Source: Lolium rigidum
Lineage: Eukaryota; Streptophyta; Magnoliopsida; Poales; Poaceae
NCBI RefSeq assembly: GCF_022539505.1
Contig: NC_061510.1
Coordinates: 94,504,292 to 94,568,291 of the forward strand
Direction of reading: 5' to 3'
DNA: 64,000 nucleotides
The translations under genes were made by a program, and so were the position numbers. The first letter of the stretch is position 1, and each line of letters opens with the position of its first letter. Shown here piece by piece: positions 1-10,289 of this stretch. Under the pieces are notes generated by a model. It was not told the DNA's origin, did not search any database, and saw nothing but the letters and a program-made list of their open reading frames with translations.

Positions 1-840
1 CCACAGAGTGGATTAAACCTAAGCAGATGGCACATGGGTAGATTTTGCAAGTAATAAAATAGGCATGGGTCAAATTATAAATCATCAGTTGAAGTTGTGA
101 GAAGTAATTCTCTCAGATCTGAATAGAAGTGCTATTCACTATCGTCATAGAGAATTTAAGGCAAATCATAGTACATGTTCTTATGATAAAACAAAGCCTC
201 AGCCTTTGCATCACAGGCTAAGCCAAGAAAGCAAGCATAAGAGTTGCTCTTATCAAATTACCAATCAAAAATAGAAGCATATAGCAACCAACAACATCAA
301 CTTGTCCCTGGATTAATATTAGGAGACAAAAGCATGTCACTGTAACCACACCAATGGTACAGCCAGTATATAATATGATCAGCTGATCAATGGATCATAT
401 ATAGCCAGCAGCAAAGCCCCCCTTAATAAGCATACAAGCTCACAATCAAGCTACCCAGCAAAGCATCAATCTGTAAGCAACAATAGTTGCATTTTACAGG
501 TCTAAACTCATCAGTAAACTACACATGAAGTACTGGAGCTAACTGAACTGTCTAGGTTCAGTTTCATCAGTTTAAGATAGCAGCAAGCCATGGATGAGCC
601 GATCATCCAAATTGAGGTACCCCACTAATTACTGGGCAATTATATATTTGCACTTATAGAACCAAGCCATTTATCACAAATCCATGTTCAACACGAATGC
701 TTGATGAATACATCGTCAAATTAGGAGCATTTCCACCGCACATATAAGTACAGAGAGTAAGCAATATTCCAGCACAATCACACATAAATGGTAGTTTGAA
801 TGCACACCACATTGTAATCATAGACAGAGAGGGCAGAGGT
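1..840. other. Non-coding sequence, no gene seen
   Basis: This stretch is moderately AT-rich and has no long open frame, no terminal repeat and no poly(A) or poly(T) run that I can recognise. It leads into the GC-rich block that follows. If the left flank belongs to a long-LTR retrotransposon (element X), this could be the distal part of that LTR on the minus strand. That is inference only. Confidence 0.4.
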
Positions 841-1800
841 ATAGCTCACAGTGAGTTCAGTCGAGAGTAGGAGCGAAGAGTTGACGCCGGGGTTGCGTCG
901 CGAAGCACCGTCCAGCCGGCGTCGAGGATGAAGTAGTCGCAACAAAGCACAACACATCGCCATGAACAAGCACACCAAACCACCGGACACCACCAAGATG
1001 GCGAGCTCGAGCTGGGGCTCGTGGTCGACGAGGAGGCGGGGTCACCAATGGGGAGCAGCAGCAGCTTGCAGCATCACACCGGCGAACCTAGGGTTCGAAC
1101 GAGCGCGCGTGGAGGCGCTTGGGGGCGTGGTGGCGGCGCGTATATGGTGGAGCCCCGTCGGTCAGACAACAGCGGCACCGAAGGCAGCCATCAATGGCCG
1201 GGAGAAGATGGCGGCCGAGCCACGCCCGGGAGCGCTGAGCGTGAGCAGGAGCAGGGCGGCGCGCGCACGTAGGGCGGCATCGAGGCGGCGGGTGAGGGCG
1301 AAGCCTCACCGGACAAAAGTAGCGACCAGCGGCGGCGCGGGGGTTGGCCGGCGACGGCCAAACCGACCAGCGACCGCTAGGGTTTATAGGTTTGGGGGCG
1401 GACGAGGTAGAGCTGGAAAATCAAATCGAGCGGGACGGAGAGGTAGAGGACGTTGAGGGAGCCCGAAAAACATCTCGCCGGCGCCGGGGCAGGCCGGAGG
1501 CAGCCGGAGAAAGCGGCGGAGCGCAGCGTCGCCAGTGCTCGTATGTGTGGGAGAGCAAGGGGGGTCGCGGTGCCAGGAAATAGGAGAGGATGCCAGGGCG
1601 GAGCTGCGGCGTCTGGCAGCGGCGCCGGAGGCGGCCGGCATCGGCATCGGCCGGAGCGTACCCGGCAGCAGCGGCGGCTGCGTCGCGTGAGAAGGAGAAG
1701 GGGAATCGAGAGGCAGAGGAGCGTGCGTGCGTGTGTTGGTGTTGGTCCAGCCCAGCGTGTGTGCGTGGGTTGGGTTCATAGGAGTATGTGTTTTTGGGTT
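841..1800 (-). promoter_or_regulatory. GC-rich promoter-like block, minus strand, unassigned
   Basis: A roughly 1-kb CpG-rich island lies between AT-rich flanks. On the minus strand it has a TATA-like CTATAAACCCTAG near 1377-1390, followed by C/G-rich sequence with short open frames. The frames on both strands are arginine- and proline-rich and look like by-products of base composition rather than proteins. The layout of AT-rich upstream region, TATA and GC-rich transcript start resembles either the promoter region of a long LTR or the first exon of a grass gene. I cannot decide which. No splice-joined protein was recognised. Confidence 0.35.
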
Positions 1801-3600
1801 TGAACCAACCCGTTAGGCTAGTGCGTGTGTGCTAATTGAGTCAAATTAAACAGCCTATAATAACTAATCTACTAAATGTATTCGATGTGTCCCTATCTAA
1901 GTTAATCAAAATAGAATAAGTGGCATACTTACATTAGGGCATTTATATGTGCTTATTTTTTTACAGGTTAAATAAAAATACTTGACAAGAAATATAATTT
2001 TGTTTTTAATCTAAAAATGCCATGAAAATTATTCACTTAGCAAACATATGTTAACATTTAAATCAAGTTAACTATAAGGCCCTAAAGGTTCTAAATCCAA
2101 TTTAATTACTTATAAATTCCTAAAATAATATTTAATAATCATTCAAAATCTTTCTTTCAATTTCCAAAGGTTGGAAATATTATTTCAACTTTAGATGTAT
2201 AATTCATGTAATAAACTCAATATGTGATTTTTAATAATATAATAAAATCTAACCTTAATTCCTTAAAACCTAAATATAATATGTGTTGTTATAACACTAT
2301 TTTTTTCTAAAATCAATAAAATGAGTTTGCACTCATATATAAAAACACTAACACTAATTTCTTTTATCATTATCTTATTAAATCCATATTAGAGGGATTT
2401 AAACCCTAAAGGGTATTTATCTTAATTATTAATCTTCTAAAAATAATAAAATGCTAAGTCCCTTATTATTTTTATTTCAAAGTTATTAATAACTTCAACT
2501 TTATAATGAAGTTATTACCTTCAGAACTATATGGTAGATTAGGAAACCCTAGTTCCATTATACATAAAATAGTAGTTCATAATTTTGTGTGGGATTCTAA
2601 AACCCTAACACCATTAGAAACCCTAGCTCCATTATTACATGTGAACCCTAATTTACTTCTAACCCTAAACCTAGGTTAGAACATGTGATCATTATACTTT
2701 GATTTCATTCATAGATCCATCGTAGCAACTAAACAATTGCCATGTCTTCATAAAATAATAGAGACCCATCACTAATAAATTGGTATTCCATGTGTTCATG
2801 CCTAGATAATCAAATAGGACCAACCCTAGTTCCTATCCTCTGAAACACCAACCTTCATTATCCTTATTTAGCATCACACCATTATGATGAACCCTAATAG
2901 TAACCATGCCAATATTATGCAACATATACCCTACACACTAAACCCTATTAGGGTGAGATGATTATTAATCCTCCTATTTAGGAAACCACCATTCCTTACT
3001 TAGTAGATCCAATAGGAAACTCTAGATACCCTCACCATTAATTGAAATACTTCTTATTACTTAAGAAGTATGTTCTTCAAAAGTTATTCTTTTGAAGTAA
3101 ACAGAGAATCATCACCAACCCTGCCTAATAGGACCTGTAGACAATAGCCAGCTATCACCAGTAAGGTATAACCAATCTTGATAGCACCCCTGTGTAATTA
3201 ATTGCTTAAGATGCTTAGGCTTAGCTCAACCCTTACAACTTCTAGCTTATGATAAAACCAACATGGTTGGGATCCATCTAATCCTTACTCTAGAACCCAA
3301 TTGAAATCATGGTAAACCATAGAACTCCACAACCCTAATTATCATACCTATTCTTTATAAATAAAAACATGTTCTTCAAAATTTATTCTGTTGAATATAT
3401 AACAAGTAATCATCAATCATGCACTATAGTACTTAAAATTGACAACTGCTATTTACTTATTATACAACTACTACTCCTTGATGTGTATGACTGTTACTAT
3501 GCATTATACCACTTATTTCTGATTCTAAGACAACAAAACCCTAATAAGAACCTTGTTTGTGACTCACTCTAAAAGTGCAACACACACTGAACTAATCATT
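1801..3600. other. AT-rich non-coding DNA with scattered AACCCTA words
   Basis: This is strongly AT-rich sequence with no credible reading frame. Words such as aaccctaa and gaaaccctag recur (about 2390-2960) but are irregularly spaced, so this is not a telomeric array. A loose duplication is visible: the stretch near 3066-3130 (ATGTTCTTCAAAA followed by TTATTC and an ATCATCA word) is echoed near 3368-3425. The region may be the upstream part of the LTR-like segment that ends at 5188 on the plus strand. Confidence 0.4.
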
Positions 3601-5190
3601 ACAACTCACTAATCCTAAATCATCGGGGTTAGGTCACGCTTAGAACGATTGCATCTCATACTTATGCATTATTGCATCCTTGCCAATCTTTTAAACATCG
3701 TCCTTACCGGACGATGATGCTATTTCAGAATTTGGAGTTATTGCGTATCGAAGACCTTGACTGCATAATCTTGCAGTCAAGAAAGGCAAGTTCATCGCTT
3801 GCTCATGTAATTTGAGTATTTTTACCAAATTACTTGCAAAGTACTATGTTTATCACTATTGCATAAAAAGCAAAACCACTATTTTCATAACTATGAATAT
3901 GACTATGTGGTGGGCAATGGAACCATGGATTGTGTTGATATGGTAGAGGTTCCATTGCAAGGGTTTATATCCATCTAGGATTAAACAACAAATGTCGTCC
4001 AGTGATTCTTGTGCCGTAATACCCGTGTTAACCATAAGATCTGGAGTGGGACGGAATAGTCAATTGTATTTCCACCTCTTGTACATCAACGGATGCGCTT
4101 TACCGTAGACCCTTGATCCAAGAGAGGACAAGTGGTAGGGTGGGGGTCCCGTTGAAGTCCCCACGGTTATTGCGGTCTATGATGGGTTGCATCTCCCGGC
4201 GAAGGAGTTCATGGTAGAGACCTGAACTGTTGTCGTGGTCGGGGGCCGTCCTTAATTGGTATAAGAGCACCGGCGAGGACCCAGGGTCGGAGTTTGCAGC
4301 AAAGGGTGGGTGTATGAGGTAGCGGAGGAATATGATTGGCTATGACCTTATACCGGGCCTCACACCAAACGAAGTGTGGACGGGTTGCGCGCCCGGTTGG
4401 CACCAAGGTTAAGATCTCTTATGGGTAAAGCAACACACCTCTGCAGAGTGTAACGAATCGTGACTCGACCACTCCCTGTTCCGGGATATGGAACTCGCGA
4501 ACGCTGCCGGAAAGGAACTCCATGAAGTTCTAGTCAACCGGTGAAGGCCGACTGGACATAGCTCTTCGTAATAAAAGAAACCTTTTGAAGAAATGTTTAC
4601 AAAAACTTGCATTGCCTATGACTTTCTGGTCTATGGCTGTAGCTAGTGCATTAAACACCTCTTTCCTATAATGAACTTGTTGAGTACGCTCGTACTCATC
4701 CCACTCGTAAATCCCCTGCTTAGATATGGAGGCATCGAAGGAGGATCTACAGTGCAACTCGGAGACCAAGGAGTCAACAACTACTTCAAGGGACAGGACC
4801 ATGTCAGGAGCGTCAGATACCACATTCAACAAGGAGAAAACCTAGATTAGCAATAGAAAGGAACTAGCTTCCTAAACGTAGCTCCTATTTAGCTAGAATC
4901 TATTCATAGCCTCTATAGCTAGTTAAATACTCTACAAGTAGAGTTCGTGTTAGGATTAGACTACGAGTCGTTCTTCTGGAGTTTATTTGCAGTTTTACCT
5001 CATTGTAAAGTAGGAGGTTGTGATGATCTTATGTAATCGAGTCTCGTGTGTAATTCTATAGACATGCCTTGGACCCGCATATGTTTCTGTTGTACCACTC
5101 TGAGCGATATAATACTAGTGGAACGGTGTTTCATTGGTGTTATATCAGACTTGCATACTACACCATGCAGTGGTATGCCGGGTCACCACA
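3601..5190 (-). mobile_element. LTR-like terminus of unassigned retrotransposon X
   Basis: The segment ends at 5188 with CCGGGTCACCA, so read on the minus strand it would begin TGGTGACCCGG, a normal LTR-style TG start. It joins abruptly to the middle of the LTR of element P at about 5191. It is non-coding and includes two perfect short hairpins near 3696-3716 and 3756-3781. The missing first ~370 bp of P's LTR are not found further left. The junction is therefore a deletion or illegitimate recombination, not a simple insertion of X into P. The family is not assigned; a long-LTR, non-coding (LARD-like) element is my best guess. Confidence 0.4.
3696..3781. repeat. Two perfect hairpins in the X terminus
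   Basis: Hairpin 1 has arms CATCGTCC (3696-3703) and GGACGATG (3709-3716) with a 5-nt loop. Hairpin 2 has arms CTTGACTGCA (3756-3765) and TGCAGTCAAG (3772-3781) with a 6-nt loop. Both are perfect and lie 39 nt apart. Their function is unknown. Confidence 0.6.
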
Positions 5191-6318
5191 CCTTCCGCCT
5201 ATAAAGTCTCTCCGCCTCGAAAACCCTAAAAACATAAGCCACAGGACGAGAAAAGTTACGCAGCCGCCGCCATCGCGAAACTCCAATTCGGGGGACAGAA
5301 GTCTCTGTTCCGGCACGCCGCCGGGACGGGGAATTGCCCCCGGAATCCATCTCCATCGACACCACCGCCATCTTCATCGCCGTTGCTGTCTCCCATGATG
5401 AGGAGGGAGTAGTTCTCCCCCGAGGCTGAGGGCTCTACCGGTAGCTATGTGGTTAATCTCTCTCTCATGTACCCCAATACAATGATCTCATGAGCTGCCT
5501 TACATGATTGAGATCCATATGATGAGCTTTGTATCACTATTAATCTATGTGCTACTCTAGTGATGTTATTAAAGTAGTCTATTCCTCCTCCATGATGTAA
5601 AGGTGACAGTGTGTGCATCATGTAGTACTTGGCGTAGGTTATGATTATAATCTCTTGTAGATTATGGAGTTAACTATTACTATGATAGTATTGATGTGAT
5701 CTATTCCCCCTTTCATGGTGTAAAGGTGACATTGTGTATGCTATGTTAGTACTCGGTCTAAATTGCAATGATCTATTATGCTCTAAAGGTTACTTAAATA
5801 TGAATGCCGAATGTTGTGGAGCTTGTTAACTCCGGCTTGAGGGAGCTCTTGTAGCCCTACACAATGAATGGTGTTTGTTATCCAACAAGAGAGTGTATGT
5901 AGCACAAGTGAGGAGAAGTTATTTATTTATTATGTGATCAATGTTGAGAGTGTCCACTAGTGAAAGTATGATCCCTAGGCCTTGTTTCCAAATACGCAAA
6001 CATCGCTTGTTTATCTGTTTTATCGCATCTTTACTTCCTGCAATATTACCACCATCTATACCACCTGTGTTTTACTATCTCTTCGCCGAACTAGTGCACC
6101 TATACATCCGACAAGTGTATTAGGTGTGTTGGGGACACAAGAGACTTCTTGTATCTTAATTGCGGGGTTGCTTGAGAGGACTATCTTTGACCTCTACTTC
6201 CACGAGTTCGATAAACCTTGGGTGATTCACTTAAGGGAAACTTGCTGCTTGTTCTACAAACCTCTCGCTCTTGGAGGCCCAACACTGTCTACAAGAATAG
6301 AAGCACACATAGACATCA
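5191..6318 (+). repeat. Element P left LTR, 5'-truncated
   Basis: It is collinear with the right LTR of P from about 16680 to 17805, starting at the TTCCGCCTATAAAG promoter words, and ends GACATCA. The first ~360 bp of the LTR are missing. The TATA-like CTATAAAG lies only about 10 bp from the break, so the upstream promoter part is gone. Confidence 0.85.
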
Positions 6319-6328
6319 AGCTATTTTC

Positions 6329-6346
6329 TGGCGCCGTTGCCGGGGA
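6329..6346 (+). promoter_or_regulatory. Primer binding site of element P
   Basis: TGGCGCCGTTGCCGGGGA lies about 10 nt after the LTR end. It begins with TGG, the complement of a tRNA CCA end, and matches the tRNA-Asp type site commonly cited for Athila/Tat-lineage plant elements (recalled, not searched). A similar but decayed word sits about 60 nt downstream. Confidence 0.8.
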
Positions 6347-6492
6347 GGTAAGGTAAAAGGTATTCACATCTTCCGACTACTAAGCTATTTCCTAGCACTG
6401 TTGCCGGTGTGTGAGTGCTCGAAGGTATCTCCTTTAGATTCTGCAATTAAATCTTTTTGTTTCTTGTTTTTATTTTTCACTAGTTAGGCTTA

Positions 6493-7299
6493 ATGGAAAA
6501 CAACAACAAAAATAGAGATCTTTATGAACTTTATCTTGAATTAGGACATGATGTGTTTGAAGAGAAAATTAAAAAACCCATGGAACTTTGTTTGCAAAAT
6601 AGTTGTAACAATGTTATTAGCATGAACTCTTTGAACACCATTATTGCTAAAGCTATGGAAGAATTTAAGCTTGGGGAAGCTGGTTTTGAGGAGCATGATA
6701 TTTTTAGTCCCCCAAGCATGGAGGAGGAAATTTACTTTGATGATACTTTACCTCCTATATATGATGTTTGTAATGATGAATATGATATTTTCAGTCCACC
6801 TACTATTGAGGAGAAAATTAATTATGATTACAATATGCCTCCTATATATGATGATTATGGTGATGAGAATAATAATGATAGCTATTTTATTGAATTTGCT
6901 CCCACTACAACTAATAAAATTGATTATGCTTATGTGGAGAGTAATAATTTTATGCATGTAGCTCATGACAAGAATGCTTTATGTGATAGTTATATTGTTG
7001 AGTTTGTTCATGATGCTACTGAAAGTTATTATGAGAGAGGAAAACATGGTTATATGCATCTTAATAATATTAAGTTTCCCCTCTTTATGTTGAGAATTTT
7101 GAAGTTACTCGTGTTTTATCTTCCTATGCTTGTCACTTTGTTCTTCATGAATTTATTTGTGTACAAGATTCCTTTTCATAGGAAGTGGGTTAGGCTTAAA
7201 TGTGTATTGAATTTGCTTCTTGATGCTCCTTTTGCTTTATTTTCTATTTTCATTCTTTCTATCTTAGAAGCAAACACTTGTGTAAATTGTGTGCATTGA
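6493..7299 (+). CDS. Element P ORF: acidic-repeat protein with hydrophobic C-terminal segment
   Basis: This is an open frame of 268 codons starting just after the leader. I do not recognise the protein family. The N-terminal ~60 residues are polar. Residues ~70-150 are acidic with a repeated unit built around D-I-F-S-P-P, E-E and P-P-I-Y-D. A hydrophobic stretch near residues 200-225 (FYLPMLVTLFFMNLF) could span a membrane and is followed by basic residues. The paralogue in element Q (9579-10289) aligns over most of its length, with in-frame length differences, and is also open. The last ~20 codons arise from a deletion junction at about 7250 and are not original. The start was chosen as the first ATG after the leader, where the Q copy also starts. 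Confidence 0.6.
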   Translation: MENNNKNRDLYELYLELGHDVFEEKIKKPMELCLQNSCNNVISMNSLNTIIAKAMEEFKLGEAGFEEHDIFSPPSMEEEIYFDDTLPPIYDVCNDEYDIFSPPTIEEKINYDYNMPPIYDDYGDENNNDSYFIEFAPTTTNKIDYAYVESNNFMHVAHDKNALCDSYIVEFVHDATESYYERGKHGYMHLNNIKFPLFMLRILKLLVFYLPMLVTLFFMNLFVYKIPFHRKWVRLKCVLNLLLDAPFALFSIFILSILEANTCVNCVH

Positions 7300-7686
7300 T
7301 TCTTACATGTTTACCCATTGCACTTGTTATATTACTTTGTGTTGACAATTATCCATGAGATATACATGTTAAAGTTGAAAGCAACCGCTGAAACTTATAT
7401 CTTCCTTTGTGTTGTTTCAAAGCTTTTCTACTAAGAATTTATTGCTTATGAGTTAACTCTTATGCAAGACTCATTGATGCTTGTCTTGAAAGTATTATTC
7501 ATGAAAAGTCTTTGTTATATGATTCATTTGTTTACTCATTATCTTCATCATTGCTTCGAATCTCTGCATTTATCTCATGTGCTTTACAATAGTATGATCA
7601 AGGTTATGATGTCATGTCACTTCAGAAATTATCTTTGTTATCGTTTTACCTCGCTCGGGACGAGCAGTAACTAAGCTTAGGGAAGC
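7250..7686 (+). repeat. Q-type internal 3' end joined to P by deletion
   Basis: From about 7252 to 7686 the sequence is nearly identical to the 3' end of Q's internal region (about 12296-12726), while upstream it is P-type. The junction lies inside the ORF, at a TTCTATCTTAGAAGC-type word. A small hairpin (GCTCG/CGAGC, 7653-7665) and a polypurine-like AAGCTTAGGGAAGC precede LTR b. This is the remnant of an additional Q internal unit. Confidence 0.75.
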
Positions 7687-9414
7687 TGATACGTCTCCAA
7701 CGTATCGATAATTTCTTATGTTCCATGCTACATTATTGATGATATCTACATGTTTTATGCACACTTTATGTCATATTCGTGCATTTTCTCGGAACTAACC
7801 TATTAACAAGATGCCGAAGTGTCGGTTCTCGTTTTCTGCTGTTTTTGGTTTCAGAAATCCTAGTAACGAAATATTCTCGGAATTGGACGAAATCAACGCC
7901 CGGGTTCCTATTTTGCCCGGAAGCATCCGGAACACCCGAGAGCCGCCGAGAGGGGCCCGTGGGCCCCGGATGATAGGGTGGCGCGGCCCGGGCCCCGGCC
8001 GCGCCGCCCTATGGTGTGGTGGCCCCGAGGCCCCCTCCGAGGCTGCCCTTTCGCCTATATAAAGCCCCTCGCATCGAAAACCCTTACGAGGAAGCCACGA
8101 TACGCGAAACCTTCCGGAGCCGCCGCCATCGCGAAGCCAAGATCCGGGGATAGGAGTCTCCGTTCCGGCACCCGCCGGACGGGGAAGTGCCCCCGGAAGG
8201 CTTCTCCATCGACACCGCTGCCATCTCCACCGCCATCTTCATCACCGCTGCTGCTCCCATGAAGAGGGAGTAGTTCTCCATCGAGGCTCGGGGCTGTACC
8301 GGTAGCTATGTGGTTCATCTCTCTCCTATGTACTTCAATACAATAATCTCATGAGCTGCCTTACATGATTGAGATTCATATGATGATGCTTGTAATCTAG
8401 ATGTCATTATGCTAGTCAAGTGAGTTTTACTTATGTGATCTCCGGAGACTCCTTGTCCCACGTGTGTAAAGATGACAGTGTGTGCACCGTGTGGGTCTCT
8501 TAGGCTATATTTCACAGAATACTTATTCACTGTTGAATGGCATAGTGAAGTGCTTATTTATATCTCTTTATGATTGCAATATGTTTTGTATCACAATTTA
8601 TCTATGTGCTACTCTAGCAATGTTATTAAAGTAGTTTTATTCCTCCTGCACGATGTAATGGTGACAGTGTGTGCATCCGTGTTAGTACTTGGTTTATGCT
8701 ATGATCATGATCTCTTGTAGATTGCGAAGTTAACTATTGCTATGATATATTGATGTGATCTATTCCTCCTACATATGCATGAAGGTGACAGTGTGCATGC
8801 TATGTTAGTACTTGGTTTAGTTTTTTGATCTATCTTACACTATAAGGTTACTAAAATATGAACATTAATTGTGGAGCTTGTTAACTCCGGCATTGAGGGT
8901 TCGTGTAATCCTACGCAATGTGTTCATCATCCAACAAAAGTGTAGAGTATGCATTTATCTATTCTGTCATGTGATCAATGTTGAGAGTGTCCACTAGTGA
9001 AAGTCTATTCCCTAGGCCTTGTTCCTAAATACTGCTATCGCTGCTTGTTTACTGTTTTACTGCGTTACTACTGCTGCGTTACTACTGCATGTTTACTTCC
9101 CGCAATATTACTACCATCAACTGCACGCCAGCAAGCACTTTTCTGGCGCCATACTATTGCTCATATTCATTCATACCACTTGTATTTCACTATCTCTTCG
9201 CCGAACTAGTGCACCTATTAGGTGTGTTGGGGACACAAGAGACTTCTTGCTTTGTGGTTGCAGGGTTGCATGAGAGGGATATCTCTGACCTCTTCCTCCC
9301 TGAGTTCGATAAACCTTGGGTAATCCACTTAAGGGAAACTTGCTGCTGTTCTACAAACCTCTGCTCTTGGAGGCCCAACACTGTCTACAAGAATAGAAGC
9401 ACCCGTAGACATCA
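7687..9414 (+). repeat. Element Q left LTR (b), 1728 bp
   Basis: It begins TGATACGTCTCC and ends GACATCA. A GC-rich block (~7910-8050) leads into a strong TATA box, TATATAAA at 8056-8063. The 3' part carries an insertion not found in P's LTRs that includes a primer-site-like CTTTTCTGGCGCC at about 9138-9150. Its partner LTR is nearly identical, so the insertion of Q is fairly young. Confidence 0.9.
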
Positions 9415-9424
9415 AGCACTTTTC

Positions 9425-9442
9425 TGGCGCCGTTGCCGGGGA
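9425..9442 (+). promoter_or_regulatory. Primer binding site of element Q
   Basis: TGGCGCCGTTGCCGGGGA begins 10 nt after the LTR end, identical to the site in P. Two shorter look-alikes flank it, one inside the LTR (~9138) and one at about 9484. Confidence 0.85.
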
Positions 9443-9578
9443 GGAAAGGTAAAAGGCACTCATACTTCGGTTCCAGGTAACAGTACTTTTCTGGCGCCAT
9501 TGTGTGTGTGCTCGAAGCTATTTCCTTTAGACTCTGCAATTGCGACATTTGGTTTCTTGTTTACACTAGTTAGGCATA

Positions 9579-10289
9579 ATGGACAACAATGACCTTTTTA
9601 TTCTATTTCCTGATTTAAGACATGGATGGTTTGATGCGAAAATTAAAAAAACCATGGAACATATTAATATGAATGCTTTGAACACCATTGTTGCTAATGC
9701 TATGGAAAATTCTAAGCTTGGGGAAGCTGGCTTTGATGAGCATGATATTTTTAGTCCCCCAAGCATTGAGGAGAAAATTTACTTTGATGATACTTTGCCT
9801 CCCATTTATGATGATTATAATGATAGTAGTCTTTTGTTACCACCTGTTATGGAGGATAAATTTGATTATGATTACAATATACCTCCTATATTTGATAGCT
9901 ACTTTGTTGAATTTGCTCCCACTACAATTAATAAGAATGACTATGCTTATGTTGGGAGTAGTAATTATTTTATGCATGAGACTCATGATAAGAATGCTTT
10001 ATGTGATAGTTATATTGTTGAGTTTGCTCATGATACTACTGAAAGTTATTATGAGAGAGGAAAATATGGTTGTAAAAATTTTCATGTTACTAAAACACCT
10101 CTCTACGTGCTGAAATTTTTGAAGCTACACTTGTTTTATCTTCCTATGCTTGTTACTTTGCTCTTCATGAACTTGTTTATTTACAAGATTCCTATGCATA
10201 GGAAGCATGTTAGACTTAAATGTGTTTTGAATTTGCCTCCTGATGCTCTCTTTTGCTTCAACTACTATTTCTTGCGAGTGCATCATTAA
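9579..10289 (+). CDS. Element Q ORF: acidic-repeat protein with hydrophobic C-terminal segment
   Basis: This 236-codon open frame is a paralogue of the P ORF. It shares the N-terminal region, the D-I-F-S-P-P / P-P-I-Y-D acidic units (residues ~60-110), an E-F-A-P-T-T segment, a conserved Y-I-V-E-F-A-H-D region and the hydrophobic stretch FYLPMLVTLLFMNLF with basic residues after it. I recognise no enzyme domain, zinc knuckle or protease. Keeping the frame open through several in-frame length changes suggests that the protein mattered while the family was active. It might be a reduced Gag-like, membrane-associated or regulatory protein; its function is unknown. The start is the first ATG after the leader. 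Confidence 0.65.
   Translation: MDNNDLFILFPDLRHGWFDAKIKKTMEHINMNALNTIVANAMENSKLGEAGFDEHDIFSPPSIEEKIYFDDTLPPIYDDYNDSSLLLPPVMEDKFDYDYNIPPIFDSYFVEFAPTTINKNDYAYVGSSNYFMHETHDKNALCDSYIVEFAHDTTESYYERGKYGCKNFHVTKTPLYVLKFLKLHLFYLPMLVTLLFMNLFIYKIPMHRKHVRLKCVLNLPPDALFCFNYYFLRVHH

Noticed and set aside
1384..1779. 131-codon minus-strand frame in the left GC-rich block
   Set aside because: Pro/His/Arg-rich with no motif; a TATA-like word directly follows it, so it is more likely upstream non-coding DNA.
2390..2960. Interstitial telomere array (AACCCTA words)
   Set aside because: The words are scattered and irregular, not tandem 7-mers.
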